Origin: Mycobacterium sp.
GTDB lineage: Bacteria > Actinomycetota > Actinomycetes > Mycobacteriales > Mycobacteriaceae
Reading direction: 5' to 3'
NCBI GenBank assembly: GCA_020438845.1
Contig: JAGQTV010000011.1
Coordinates: 1 to 64,000 of the forward strand
Length of the DNA stretch: 64,000 bases
Shown here: positions 1-8,259 of the stretch, one piece after another
Layout of the letters: each line of letters opens with the position of its first letter
Position numbering within the stretch: position 1 is the stretch's first letter
Notes under the pieces: model-generated
Databases searched by the model: none
What the model saw: the letters and a program-made list of their open reading frames with translations, nothing else
What the model was told of the DNA's origin: nothing
Translations under genes and position numbers: made by a program

Positions 1-447
1 ATTCTCGGCGACTTGGCCAGGGCTCGATCTCAGCGGGCACGCAACGATCAACCGATCGGTAGCGATGCTGCGCTCAAACGGTCCTACATCAGCGATGTCT
101 ACTTGCAATCCTTCAACAGAAACCCCGACGTGACCGTTGGGCATTCCAGCACCTGGCTCGAGGCGGATGATAGCGGCATCGTTCTCGCCGTCATCTTCAC
201 TGGCGGCGATCTGGCCCAGCGGCGAGGCTTGCCCGTCGGTCCACTCGGATCCATCGAGAGAATCGCAGTGGCCGCTGGTCAGAAGGTAGTAGGCGCCATC
301 CTCACCTTGGGCAGCAAACCCTGCGGTGCACCGGCCGTTCTCGTCGTCGACCTCCATGCCCGGGGTAGGTGGCGGACCGGCAGTTGCCGGACTTGCCAGC
401 ATGATGGCAGCCGCAATCACCAGACCCGATTCGAGCACCACGCCCAT
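1..447 (-). CDS. Secreted trypsin-like serine protease, partial (runs off the left edge)
   Basis: Reading the minus strand from an ATG at 447 gives 149 residues with no stop before the window ends, so only the N-terminal part is present. A GGGAGG ribosome site lies five bases upstream. Residues 1-23 form a signal peptide with a hydrophobic core and an alanine-rich cleavage region (ASPATA). The mature part has a cysteine (C40) and the motif TSGHC with H60, as around the catalytic histidine of chymotrypsin-fold S1 proteases. A later NDAAI motif (D90) fits the catalytic aspartate. The serine would lie beyond the edge. Small exported proteins of this kind (Rv1815-like) occur in mycobacteria. Substrate and activity are unknown; an inactive homologue cannot be excluded without the serine. 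Confidence 0.7.
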   Translation of the reverse strand, partial: MGVVLESGLVIAAAIMLASPATAGPPPTPGMEVDDENGRCTAGFAAQGEDGAYYLLTSGHCDSLDGSEWTDGQASPLGQIAASEDDGENDAAIIRLEPGAGMPNGHVGVSVEGLQVDIADVGPFERSIATDRLIVACPLRSSPGQVAEN

Positions 448-508
448 GCCGCCCTCCCAGCATTCAACTGAATGCTACCGGCAGCGGATTCGCCAAATTT
501 GGCGTCGA

Positions 509-781
509 TCATCTGGCTGTGTACTGCGGGACCGCCTTCTCGGAATCGTTGGCGTAGGCGTCCTGAAAGCCGTCGCTGTCTTGGGTTCCCTGGACTGCCG
601 GTTTGAGGTCACCCTGGGTGCCGTCCGTGTCGACCGTGGTTCCAGACCCACCAGTCGCTTCGACGTCTGCCTCCGCGATTGCTGCTCCCGCTAATGGGAA
701 GATCGCCAGTGCCGCAACAAGACCGGCGGCGATCCGCCCCGTGATGCTGCGCGCCGAACGGACACGCTCGATATTCGACAT
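509..781 (-). CDS. Small secreted protein of unknown function
   Basis: A 90-residue protein starting at an ATG. It has a basic N-terminus (several R in the first 16 residues), a hydrophobic stretch (IAAGLVAALAIFPLAGAA) and a likely cleavage site after AIAEA. The mature part is about 55 residues, acidic, and rich in G, T, D and Q without cysteines. I recognise no family. No strong ribosome site is visible before the ATG. It sits between the partial protease gene and a small membrane-protein gene on the same strand, with 61 bases to the protease start, so the exported products may be co-transcribed. Confidence 0.6.
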   Translation of the reverse strand: MSNIERVRSARSITGRIAAGLVAALAIFPLAGAAIAEADVEATGGSGTTVDTDGTQGDLKPAVQGTQDSDGFQDAYANDSEKAVPQYTAR

Positions 782-887
782 GAGTTCGACTCTACGGATC
801 GACTGTCCTCAAGACACCAATCAGATTGGCGTTCAGGCACATTCACAGGGCCTTGGCAACAAAGCGCACAGCGGACTGACAGGGCGG

Positions 888-1139
888 TCAGCCCAACGCA
901 AGAACCCCGATCAGGGGTGCGAGGTTGAGCAGAAAGACCCCGATCTTGTACGCCGCCATGCCTCCGTAGTGCAGGGCGTCGAAGGTCTCGCGGGACAGTC
1001 GGAACCATCGGCTGTGAAGGCGGTACATCCAGTCATGGGCCAGCTTGAACGCGGCGAACCAGATCAACAAGATCACCCAGTTCACCACGAGGGACCAGAT
1101 CAGAATCTCGCGGAGGCCAGCTAGCGTTATGGTCGTCAT
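888..1139 (-). CDS. Small two-helix membrane protein (DUF6868-like)
   Basis: An 83-residue protein with two hydrophobic helices, roughly residues 9-30 (LIWSLVVNWVILLIWFAAF) and 60-80 near the C-terminus, joined by a basic, aromatic-rich loop (HDWMYRLHSRWFRLS). The layout fits the DUF6868 family of short bacterial membrane proteins of unknown role. The ATG at 1139 is preferred over the GTG three bases earlier, because the AGGAG at the ribosome site is properly spaced only from the ATG. It is divergent from the Crp/Fnr-type regulator with 47 bases between the start codons. Confidence 0.65.
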   Translation of the reverse strand: MTTITLAGLREILIWSLVVNWVILLIWFAAFKLAHDWMYRLHSRWFRLSRETFDALHYGGMAAYKIGVFLLNLAPLIGVLALG

Positions 1140-1186
1140 CACTTCTCCTATCCGCCGCTATCCAGGCTACGACTGTGGGAGGCACC

Positions 1187-1888
1187 GTGACCGGCGAGAT
1201 TGACCGGGAAATCGCGGCAGTTCCCATGTTCGACGGGCTGAGCCAGTCGCACGTGGAGTTCTTGGCGGCTGCGAGTCGGCCGATACTTCTGCCGGCCGGT
1301 CAGGTGCTGTTCCGGCGCGGAACGCCCTCCACCGGCTTCTACGTCGTTCGTGACGGCCGTATGCAGTTGTCGGTGTCGAATTCCGAGGGCCTGGTCAGAG
1401 TCCTGGAGATCATCGGACCGGGCGGCGCGTTCGGGCATGCCGTGATGTTTGTCCGTGAGCCCTACCCGGTGGACGCCACCGCTCTGGCTGATACGCACCT
1501 GATCTTCGTGCCGGCTGGGGCCGTCGATCGGCTCCTCGACGAGGATCCCGCGATGGCCCGGTTGATGCTCGCGTCGATGGCGCGCCGGTTGCAGGCCAAG
1601 GTCCAGGACATCGCGATGTTGTCGTTGCAGTCGGCCAGCCAGAGAATCGTCGCCTACGTGCTCGGTGCGCTCCCTGCGATCGCGCTTGAGGTCGGCGGAA
1701 GCGCCGCCGTGGAACTGCCGGCCCGTAAACAGGTACTTGCTTCTCGGCTGGGCATGACCCCGGAGACGTTTTCCCGGGCAATGCGAAACCTGTCATCGAA
1801 AGGCCTGATCTCGGTGGACGGCTCCGTGCTCCACATTCCCGATGTTTCCGCATTGGACGCCCACGCCCGCAGCGAGTCGGTCTTGTGA
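1187..1888 (+). CDS. Crp/Fnr-family regulator, FNR/DNR-like, next to hcp
   Basis: A 233-residue transcription factor with an N-terminal cyclic-nucleotide-binding-like beta barrel (about residues 15-125), a dimerisation helix (about 130-155) and a C-terminal winged helix. The recognition helix reads TPETFSR. The E-x-x-S-R pattern is the FNR type that reads TTGAT half-sites, not the Crp R-E-x-x-x-R type. The protein contains no cysteine at all, so it cannot bind the FNR 4Fe-4S cluster; a heme- or NO-sensing DNR/HcpR-like role is the natural guess. The GTG at 1187 has a GGGAGG four bases upstream; the GTG at 1175 lacks one. The gene directly precedes hcp, and a matching palindrome lies between them, so regulation of hcp in response to nitric oxide is likely (inferred). 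Confidence 0.85.
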   Translation: MTGEIDREIAAVPMFDGLSQSHVEFLAAASRPILLPAGQVLFRRGTPSTGFYVVRDGRMQLSVSNSEGLVRVLEIIGPGGAFGHAVMFVREPYPVDATALADTHLIFVPAGAVDRLLDEDPAMARLMLASMARRLQAKVQDIAMLSLQSASQRIVAYVLGALPAIALEVGGSAAVELPARKQVLASRLGMTPETFSRAMRNLSSKGLISVDGSVLHIPDVSALDAHARSESVL

Positions 1889-1907
1889 CGCGACCCACAG
1901 CGTTGTC

Positions 1908-1921
1908 TTGATCTAGATCAA
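1908..1921 (+). promoter_or_regulatory. FNR/DNR-type operator before hcp
   Basis: The sequence TTGATCTAGATCAA is a perfect 14-bp palindrome matching the FNR-box consensus TTGAT-N4-ATCAA. A TANNNT hexamer (TAGCGT, 1945-1950) lies downstream. If transcription starts near 1956, the box centre is at about -41.5, the classic position for activation by this family. The hcp ATG is at 1982 with GAGGAG before it. Confidence 0.75.
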
Positions 1922-1981
1922 ACCGTTCCGCCCGGGTTCCTCCGTAGCGTCTACGACGCCCGTCGAACTCGAGGAGATCCG

Positions 1982-3664
1982 ATGTTTTGTTACCAGTGCG
2001 AGCAGACCGACCGCACTCCCCAACCCGGCCGTCCGAACCTGCTGGCCTTCGGCTGCGCGGCGACCAAGGGGAATTGCGGAAAGGACGCCACCACAGCCGC
2101 ACTGCAGGACGTGCTGGTCGAGGTCGACCTGGGCATCGGCCAGTATGCGCAAAAACTTCGTGAGCTAGGGGCGCCCGACCCCCAGTACGCCGCGCATGCC
2201 TGCTTCGACCTTTTCACCACATTGACCAACGTCAACTTCAACGCGACTCGCTTCATGGCGCTGATCGCCGACGCGGTCGGTGTTCGCGATCGCGCCAGGA
2301 AAGCCTACGAGGAGGCGGCCCGAGCCGCGGGCATCGAGCCTGAAGTCCTCACCGGACCAGCACAATTCATGCCCGCATCGAAGATCTCCGAAGCGGTGGC
2401 CCAAGCCGTCGAGGTCGGGGTCGATGCTGACGTGGACACGCTCGGGGCGGACATCGTCGGCCTGCGTAACCTCAACCTCTACGGGCTGAAGGGCGTATGT
2501 GCCTACGCCCACCACGCACATGCACTCGGCTACCGCAGCGACGACACAGACGCCGGTATCGAGTCCGGCCTGGCTTTTCTCGCCGGTGGTCCGACCGAGG
2601 CCGACGCCCTCTTGGGCCACGCCCTCGAACTGGGTGCCATCAATCTCAAGGTGATGGAGATGCTCGACGCGGCCAACACCGGCAGCTTCGGCAGCCCGGT
2701 ACCCACCCCGGTTCGCATCACCCCCGTCGCCGGCAAAGCGGTCCTGGTGTCCGGCCACGACCTGCACGACCTGGACAAGGTTCTGCAGGCCACCGCAGGA
2801 ACCGGCATCAAGGTCTACACCCACGGCGAACTGCTGCCCGCGCACGGCTACCCGGAACTGCACAAGCACGCCCATCTGGCCGGCAACTACGGCGGCGCCT
2901 GGCAGGACCAGCAGAGCGACTTCACCGCGTTTCCCGGACCCATCGTGATGACCTCGAACTGCCTGATCGAGCCCCAACCCGCCTACCGCAACCGGATCTT
3001 CACCACCGGACCAGTGGGTTGGCCCGGTATCCGCCATGTCGATACCGACGACCTGTCGCTGGTCATCAAGGCCGCCCAGTCCCTGCCCGGCTTCGCCGAA
3101 TCCGGTCCGGAGGAGACGGTCACCACCGGGTTCGCCCATGGCGCGGTGATGTCGGTGGCCGACAAGGTGATCGAGGCGGTCAAGGCCGGCGACATCAAGC
3201 GGTTCCTGCTGATCGGCGGTTGCGACGGCGCGGCCCCGGGGCGCAATTACTACACCGACGTTGCCGACCACGCCCCCGACGACACCGTGCTGATGACCCT
3301 GGGCTGCAACAAATACCGGTTCAACACCCACGACTTCGGCGAGATCGGCGGCATCCCCCGCCTGCTTGACGTCGGTCAATGTAACGATAGCTACTCGGCA
3401 ATCCAGATCGCTCTCGCCCTGGCCGATGCCTTCGAGTGTGGTGTCAACGATCTGCCGTTGAGTCTGTTCGTCTCCTGGTTCGAGCAGAAGGCGGCCGCGG
3501 TGCTGCTGACCCTGCTGTCCCTGGGGATCCGCAACATCCGCCTCGGCCCGACGCTGCCGGCCTTCCTGACGCCGGCCGTGGTGGACATCCTGGTGGAGAA
3601 GTTCGCACTCAAGCCGATCGGCGATCCGGCAGAGGATCTGGCGGCAGCAATGGCGGGTGCGTAG
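1982..3664 (+). CDS. hcp: Hybrid cluster protein / hydroxylamine reductase
   Basis: A 560-residue cytosolic Fe-S-O enzyme. Family members reduce hydroxylamine and act as NO reductases and in protein S-nitrosylation. The hybrid-cluster ligands are visible: C327 (SNCLIEP), C414 (GGCDGAA), C442 (LGCNKY), C467 (GQCNDS), E501 and K503 (WFEQKAA). Their spacing (87, 28, 25, 34) is nearly that of E. coli Hcp, and a histidine-rich [10 protein letters not shown] supplies the histidine region. The N-terminal cluster cysteines are C3, C6, C25 and C32, so the spacing is C-x2-C-x18-C-x6-C, longer between the second and third cysteine than the E. coli x11. A GAGGAG precedes the ATG. It overlaps the next gene by one base and is probably driven by the FNR-type box upstream. 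Confidence 0.95.
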   Translation: MFCYQCEQTDRTPQPGRPNLLAFGCAATKGNCGKDATTAALQDVLVEVDLGIGQYAQKLRELGAPDPQYAAHACFDLFTTLTNVNFNATRFMALIADAVGVRDRARKAYEEAARAAGIEPEVLTGPAQFMPASKISEAVAQAVEVGVDADVDTLGADIVGLRNLNLYGLKGVCAYAHHAHALGYRSDDTDAGIESGLAFLAGGPTEADALLGHALELGAINLKVMEMLDAANTGSFGSPVPTPVRITPVAGKAVLVSGHDLHDLDKVLQATAGTGIKVYTHGELLPAHGYPELHKHAHLAGNYGGAWQDQQSDFTAFPGPIVMTSNCLIEPQPAYRNRIFTTGPVGWPGIRHVDTDDLSLVIKAAQSLPGFAESGPEETVTTGFAHGAVMSVADKVIEAVKAGDIKRFLLIGGCDGAAPGRNYYTDVADHAPDDTVLMTLGCNKYRFNTHDFGEIGGIPRLLDVGQCNDSYSAIQIALALADAFECGVNDLPLSLFVSWFEQKAAAVLLTLLSLGIRNIRLGPTLPAFLTPAVVDILVEKFALKPIGDPAEDLAAAMAGA

Positions 3665-4746
3665 TGGCCGAAGCCATCCAGATGCCGACCGATCCCGGCC
3701 GGACGAACAGCGAAGCGGGATACGGCGTCACGCTGGTCACCACCGATGGTCAGGAGTCCACGGTGGTCTGCGACGAGCAGACCACCGTGCTGGCTGCGGC
3801 GGAGCGGGCGGGCATGATCCTGAAATCGTCCTGTCAGGCAGGCGGGTGCGGCGCCTGTTCTGCCGTGCTGTCCACCGGCCGGGTGGAGATGGGTGACCAT
3901 GACCCCGACGTCATCGAGGTTCCGGAGAAGGACGGCGGAATCCTGTTGTGCCGCAGCTTTCCTCGCGCTGACTGCCGTATCGAGCTGCCCTACGCAAGCC
4001 ACAAAATCGTCACCGCCCCGCCGAGCCGTCACGAAGCCGAGATCACCGGGCTGGAACGCGTTGCCGCCGGCGTCATGAACGTCACCCTTGCGCTGCGTCC
4101 CGGCGAGGACGGCTCGTCGTCGGCTGATTTCGAGTCCGGTCAGTTCTTCAGGATGATGGTGCCCGGCACCGAGGCGCGACGGGCCTACTCCCCCGCCAAC
4201 GTCGCCAACTGGGACGGCCAACTGGAGTTCTACATCCGACTGTTGCCGGGCGGGGTCATGTCCGACTACCTAGCCGAACGGGCCGCGGTCGGCGACGTGC
4301 TGACGGTGATGAGTCCGGACGGTGACTTCGGGTTGGCGGAGAACGGGCTTCGGCCGCGCTGGTTCATCGCCGGCGGCACAGGACTCTCCCCGCTGCTGTC
4401 CATGCTGCGCAAGATGGCGGAGTGGGGCGATCCGCAGCCGGCCCGCCTCTTCTTCGGTGTGACCCGTCGCGATGAGGTCTTCGCCCAGGAGCAACTGTCG
4501 GCTCTGGCCTTGACCTTGCAAGATTTCCGGGCCGACACCGTGGTGTGGCAGCCCGATGCGGAGTGGACCGGGCCGGTGGGCAATCCAGTTGAGTTGGCTG
4601 CGGCCGAAGTCGCAATGCTGGACGAGATGCCCGACGTCTACGTTTGCGGACCTCCTCCGATGGTTGACGCCGCCCACGCGGCGTTGACGGCCGCCGGGGT
4701 GCCTGTCGACCAGGTTCATGCCGAGCGATTCTCCGCCGTCACCTGA
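3664..4746 (+). CDS. NADH oxidoreductase, likely electron donor to Hcp (Hcr-like role)
   Basis: A 360-residue flavoprotein reductase. The start is the GTG overlapping the hcp stop (TAGTG), which implies translational coupling. The N-terminal 100 residues are a plant-type 2Fe-2S ferredoxin domain (CQAGGCGAC, then a fourth cysteine in LLCRSF). An FAD-binding barrel follows (RAYSPANV in place of RxYS), then an NAD-binding Rossmann domain (AGGTGLSPLLSM and VCGPPPMVD). The ferredoxin-FAD-NAD order is that of methane-monooxygenase or benzoate-dioxygenase reductases; E. coli Hcr carries its ferredoxin at the C-terminus. The coupling to hcp supports the role of delivering NADH electrons to Hcp. Confidence 0.88.
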   Translation: MAEAIQMPTDPGRTNSEAGYGVTLVTTDGQESTVVCDEQTTVLAAAERAGMILKSSCQAGGCGACSAVLSTGRVEMGDHDPDVIEVPEKDGGILLCRSFPRADCRIELPYASHKIVTAPPSRHEAEITGLERVAAGVMNVTLALRPGEDGSSSADFESGQFFRMMVPGTEARRAYSPANVANWDGQLEFYIRLLPGGVMSDYLAERAAVGDVLTVMSPDGDFGLAENGLRPRWFIAGGTGLSPLLSMLRKMAEWGDPQPARLFFGVTRRDEVFAQEQLSALALTLQDFRADTVVWQPDAEWTGPVGNPVELAAAEVAMLDEMPDVYVCGPPPMVDAAHAALTAAGVPVDQVHAERFSAVT

Positions 4747-4838
4747 AAAGGTAGGCCTGACCTCGGTCCCCATAGCCATGACCTGCCACCCCGGCTTACC
4801 GGCATACTGGAAGTAACCGCGAAAGCCGAGGAGACGTC

Positions 4839-5102
4839 ATGACCGCTGGTCTTACACATCTGTGCCGATCAGCGCTGGTCGCCGCAGGATTAGCCATAAC
4901 ATTCGCAACTGCAATTGCAGCCCTCACGGCATCAATCCACGACGCTCCGAGCGTCTTCGCCGCACCGGGGTGCAATGTCGTCGACCAGAACGGCAGCGCC
5001 GAGATCAGTTGCGCTCCGAGCGGCCCCGAGAATCAATACACGTCACCTGCCGACGATCAACTGACCGAACAAGAAGTCTCCGAACCGGGCTGGAACGGGT
5101 AG
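4839..5102 (+). CDS. Small secreted protein of unknown function
   Basis: An 87-residue protein whose ATG follows a GAGGAGA ribosome site. An N-terminal hydrophobic segment (about residues 11-31) ends in a probable signal-peptidase site near FAAPG. The mature part is about 45 residues with two cysteines (GCNVV and ISCAP) that could form one disulfide, and it is acidic at its C-terminus. I recognise no family. It lies 92 bases after the reductase gene on the same strand and is convergent with the hydrolase-OsmC gene. Confidence 0.65.
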   Translation: MTAGLTHLCRSALVAAGLAITFATAIAALTASIHDAPSVFAAPGCNVVDQNGSAEISCAPSGPENQYTSPADDQLTEQEVSEPGWNG

Positions 5103-5157
5103 CCGATTTCGAGAATTGCTCACCAGCCGTGGGATCACGCCACGGCGTCAATCGGCT
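5101..5157. terminator. Nested inverted repeat between convergent genes
   Basis: An inner stem GCCGTGG/CCACGGC (5126-5132 and 5140-5146, 7-base loop) sits inside outer arms AGCCGATT/AATCGGCT (5101-5108 and 5150-5157). It lies exactly between two convergent genes and could terminate transcription in both directions. There is no T-tract, as is common in mycobacteria. Confidence 0.5.
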
Positions 5158-6380
5158 GCCAACTCGGTCCGGATATCCACCTCGCCGGTGAGGGTGCGAT
5201 GGACCGGGCATTTGTCGGCGATCTCCGTCAATCGGACCCGCTGAGCCTCCTCAAGGTCTCCTCCGATGGTGATCAGCCGGTCGATCCGATCAACGCTGCC
5301 CTGGCTCGTTTCGCACTTCTGACATTCCGCGGCGTGAATCTTGCTGTGTCGCAATCGGACCGACACGCTGTCCAGGGGAAGCGACTTACGGTCGGCATAC
5401 ATGCGCAGGGTCATCGCGGTGCATGCGCCCAGGGCGGCGAGCAGCAGATCGTAGGGTGAGGGCCCACTGTCCAGTCCTCCTACCGCGGTGGGCTCGTCAG
5501 CGATCAACTGGTGTGGTCCCATCATCACCGCCTGCTGATACCGGCCCGTTCCGGTTTCAGTGACGACAACGTCGCGTGGAGCGTCGGACTCCCGCACGCT
5601 GGTGACGGATTCCGGCAGCGAGGACGGGAGATAGCGTTCCCCCCAGGCTGCGATGACATGGGCAGCGTAGACCGCATCGGCCCGTCGGCTCAGCAGATGG
5701 TCGGCGTCGTCAAGGGAGACAAAACTCTTGGGATGTCGTGCCGCGCCGAAGATTCGACTGGCGCTGTCCACTGAGACCACCTGGTCGATCGGTGAGTGCA
5801 GGATGAGCAGCGGCTTGCGCAGCGCGGTGACGTTCGCCAACAGATTCTGCTCGGAGACATCGTCGAGGAACTCTCGTCGGATACAGAAGGTGCGGCCACC
5901 CAGAGTGACTTCGCCATGGCCGTGCAGCTGGATGTCTGCGACTCGGTCCTTGAACAGATCGGTCACGTGGCTCGGATCGGAGGGCGCGGCGATGGTGGCG
6001 ACCGCCTCGACTTCGGGCAGTCGGGCGGCCGCCGCCAGCACCGCTGAACCTCCGAGACTGTGGCCGATCAACAATGTGGGGGCCCGCCGGGTGCGGCGCA
6101 GATGGTCCGCGGCCGCGATGAGGTCGTCGACGTTGGAGGAGAAGTCGGTGTCGGCAAAGTCGCCTTCGCTGGACCCCAGGCCGGTGAAGTCGAACCGCAG
6201 CACCGCGATACGTCGGGCAGCAAGTGCTTCGGCTATGCGTTTGGCCGCTCTGCTCTCCTTGCTGCAGGTGAAGCAGTGCGCAAACACGGCATAAGCGATT
6301 GCGTCTCCGGGCGGGCTCTCCAGCAGAGCCTGCAGTAGCCGGCCCTCTCGGTTGGGGAAGTCGAATCGCTGCACGGCCAT
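5148..6380 (-). CDS. Bifunctional alpha/beta hydrolase-OsmC fusion protein
   Basis: A 410-residue two-domain protein. Residues 1-255 are an alpha/beta hydrolase with the nucleophile elbow GHSLGG, a late aspartate (SPIDQVVS) and histidine (DDADHLLS) for the triad. Residues 275-405 are an OsmC/Ohr-type domain with its two redox cysteines, in GACTAMTLRMYAD and DKCPVHRTL, which in the family reduce organic hydroperoxides. The fusion architecture is a recurrent bacterial family; the hydrolase substrate is unknown, and a joint role in repairing peroxidised lipids is inference. The ATG start is clear. It is 37 bases downstream of nadR on the same strand and may share that transcript. Confidence 0.9.
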   Translation of the reverse strand: MAVQRFDFPNREGRLLQALLESPPGDAIAYAVFAHCFTCSKESRAAKRIAEALAARRIAVLRFDFTGLGSSEGDFADTDFSSNVDDLIAAADHLRRTRRAPTLLIGHSLGGSAVLAAAARLPEVEAVATIAAPSDPSHVTDLFKDRVADIQLHGHGEVTLGGRTFCIRREFLDDVSEQNLLANVTALRKPLLILHSPIDQVVSVDSASRIFGAARHPKSFVSLDDADHLLSRRADAVYAAHVIAAWGERYLPSSLPESVTSVRESDAPRDVVVTETGTGRYQQAVMMGPHQLIADEPTAVGGLDSGPSPYDLLLAALGACTAMTLRMYADRKSLPLDSVSVRLRHSKIHAAECQKCETSQGSVDRIDRLITIGGDLEEAQRVRLTEIADKCPVHRTLTGEVDIRTELAAD

Positions 6381-6417
6381 CTCCGAACCGTATCGGGTAT
6401 GCCGTTTGCCTCGTCGG

Positions 6418-7518
6418 CTATGAGTCGATCGCCTCGAAGCCCGGCCCGTGCAGGGGCTCGCCGAACTGTGAACGCGCAGCGAGAAGGGGCTCGATGGTTC
6501 GCACAGCCACGTCGAGCCGTTGCTGGAGCGTGCCGGTCAGCAGTACCCAGGAATGGCCGGCGGCGGTCAGCTCATCGACGAACCACGACGTCATGGCAGC
6601 CCGAATATCGAGGTCCCCCTCGCGCAGACCGTCGTCTTGCCATGGCACTCCGGCGTGGTCAGTGATCAGGTACACGGTTCTGGGCGGGACTTCGGCCCAC
6701 GGTTGGCCGGTTCGGGCGGCTGGGCCCAGATAACGACGCTCCCACACTGCGGTTGCGAAAGCGTCTGTGTCGCAGACGAGAATCGGAGAACCCACGCGGG
6801 CCGCGGCATTTTCCCGGCGCGTCTGTTCGCCGCCGATGAAGTCGAAATCTTCTGGTTTCCAGGATAAATCGGTGATGGGCACGGCCGGGTTTCGATCCCA
6901 CTTGATTCTGGTGTACTCGCGGCCGTATTCCGGAACGGATTGTGTGTCGGCCCACGAGCCGCCCCGGGCGGCGTAATGCTGGGCGAGCAGGGCAGCGACA
7001 GCGGTCGTTCCGGTCGACTCGGCACCGACGACGACGATTCGTGTGGTCAAACCGGCACGAACGGGAGCGGCGAGGTCACCCCACCGGCCGGCCAGGTCAC
7101 GGCGCACCGCCGAGCTACTGAGTCCGCTTCGCGCGATCCGGACCTCCTCGGCGCCCAGCCAGCGAGCCAGCTCGGAACCGTAGTCGTCGCCGCAGAAGAG
7201 CGCGTCGACGCCACCCGACGAGCCACAGCCGCGTAATGCCGCCTGCATCAACGCAACTTGAGCGGCCCACACCTGCTGGTTGGTGACATCCATCGGGGCG
7301 TCGGAGGCAATGCCGCAGACTTCGAGCCCCGCCTCCCCGGCGTGCTCCTCCCGCAGCCAGGCGATCCGGTCCGCCAACGGAATCGTCTCTACCGCCGAAG
7401 CCATCACCAGCACCGTGAACCGCTCGCAGCGGCTCAGTCCGGCCCGGATAAGCGCATGATGGCCGTGATGAGGCGGATAGAACTTACCGATCAGCAAGCC
7501 GTGTCCGTACCTGCTCAT
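6418..7518 (-). CDS. nadR: NadR-type nicotinamide-nucleotide adenylyltransferase / ribosylnicotinamide kinase
   Basis: A 366-residue cytosolic protein without the N-terminal DNA-binding domain of enterobacterial NadR. Residues 1-165 form the NMN adenylyltransferase domain, with the GKFYPPHHGHH nucleotide-binding motif and a late SGLSSSAVR motif. Residues 175-350 are the P-loop domain that in the family phosphorylates nicotinamide riboside. Its Walker A reads GAESTGTT, so the usual lysine is threonine. The ATG overlaps the pnuC stop as ATGA, so the two are coupled: PnuC imports nicotinamide riboside and NadR would convert it to NMN and then NAD. Whether the kinase half is active without the lysine cannot be told from sequence. 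Confidence 0.9.
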   Translation of the reverse strand: MSRYGHGLLIGKFYPPHHGHHALIRAGLSRCERFTVLVMASAVETIPLADRIAWLREEHAGEAGLEVCGIASDAPMDVTNQQVWAAQVALMQAALRGCGSSGGVDALFCGDDYGSELARWLGAEEVRIARSGLSSSAVRRDLAGRWGDLAAPVRAGLTTRIVVVGAESTGTTAVAALLAQHYAARGGSWADTQSVPEYGREYTRIKWDRNPAVPITDLSWKPEDFDFIGGEQTRRENAAARVGSPILVCDTDAFATAVWERRYLGPAARTGQPWAEVPPRTVYLITDHAGVPWQDDGLREGDLDIRAAMTSWFVDELTAAGHSWVLLTGTLQQRLDVAVRTIEPLLAARSQFGEPLHGPGFEAIDS

Positions 7519-8159
7519 CGTGACACCGCCAGTCCTGGGAAAGTCGCCCGCTCGTTACGCCAGGCTCGTAGACCGGCGATGCAGAGCAGCAGGAAAAGCG
7601 TGTAGACCACTGCGGTGAGGGTCAGGTGCCGACTCAGATAGAGGGGAATGTAGACGCAGTCCGCAGCGATCCAGAAAAACCATGACTCGATCCACTTTCC
7701 GTTGAGCAGCCATTGCGCAACCAAGGAAAGGCTGGTTGTCAGCGCATCCAGGAACGGCGCCGAATCATGGACCGCCGTCAGAAGCGGATACAACACGGCG
7801 GTGCCCGAGAGGGCGGCGAACACCGCGACCACGAATTGGCGTGGCGTGGTGCTGCGCACGGACAGTGCCGTCCGCTGGGCACTTCCGTACAACCATCGCC
7901 ACCAGCCGACGAATCCGAGGATGATGTAGACGACCTGGAGTCCGGAATCGGCCCACAGCCTTGCGGAGGCGAAAAGGACCAGGAAGAAGGTGGAATTGGC
8001 GATCCCGACCGGGAAGTTCGCGATGCTTCTCCGAACCGTCAGCGCAACACACAGGCCGCCGGTGAGAAATCCCAGCAACTCGGCCCAGCTGACCGGGTCT
8101 CCCCACAAGGTGAAGGCTGCGGCGTTCAGTCGCGCTACCACCGTTGCCAGCCAGTCCAT
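7515..8159 (-). CDS. pnuC: Nicotinamide riboside transporter PnuC
   Basis: A 214-residue integral membrane protein with about seven hydrophobic helices, made almost entirely of membrane segments. It has the PnuC-type signature region WWRWLYG after the third helices and a tryptophan-rich KWIESWFFWIAADCVYIPLYL near the C-terminus. The family imports nicotinamide riboside by facilitated diffusion, trapped by phosphorylation. The start is the ATG at 8159, preceded by GAGGGGG; longer readings run into the divergent promoter region. The stop overlaps the nadR start. The 100 bases to the divergent acyl-CoA dehydrogenase start must hold both promoters; I saw no clear riboswitch there. Confidence 0.92.
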   Translation of the reverse strand: MDWLATVVARLNAAAFTLWGDPVSWAELLGFLTGGLCVALTVRRSIANFPVGIANSTFFLVLFASARLWADSGLQVVYIILGFVGWWRWLYGSAQRTALSVRSTTPRQFVVAVFAALSGTAVLYPLLTAVHDSAPFLDALTTSLSLVAQWLLNGKWIESWFFWIAADCVYIPLYLSRHLTLTAVVYTLFLLLCIAGLRAWRNERATFPGLAVSR

Positions 8160-8259
8160 CAACGCCCCCTCGCATGGATTGTGCGTCAGCCCGCGGCGGC
8201 GGCAGTCACCCCGGGGCGCGTGTCGCAGACCGAAAATTCCCAGGACGTACCCTTGACCC

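Noticed and set aside
13..471. A 152-codon plus-strand frame at the left edge
   Set aside because: The minus strand encodes a signal peptide and serine-protease motifs with a good ribosome site; the plus frame has neither.
2165..3379. A 404-codon minus-strand frame inside hcp
   Set aside because: Valine- and glycine-rich shadow translation; hcp has correctly spaced cluster ligands on the plus strand.
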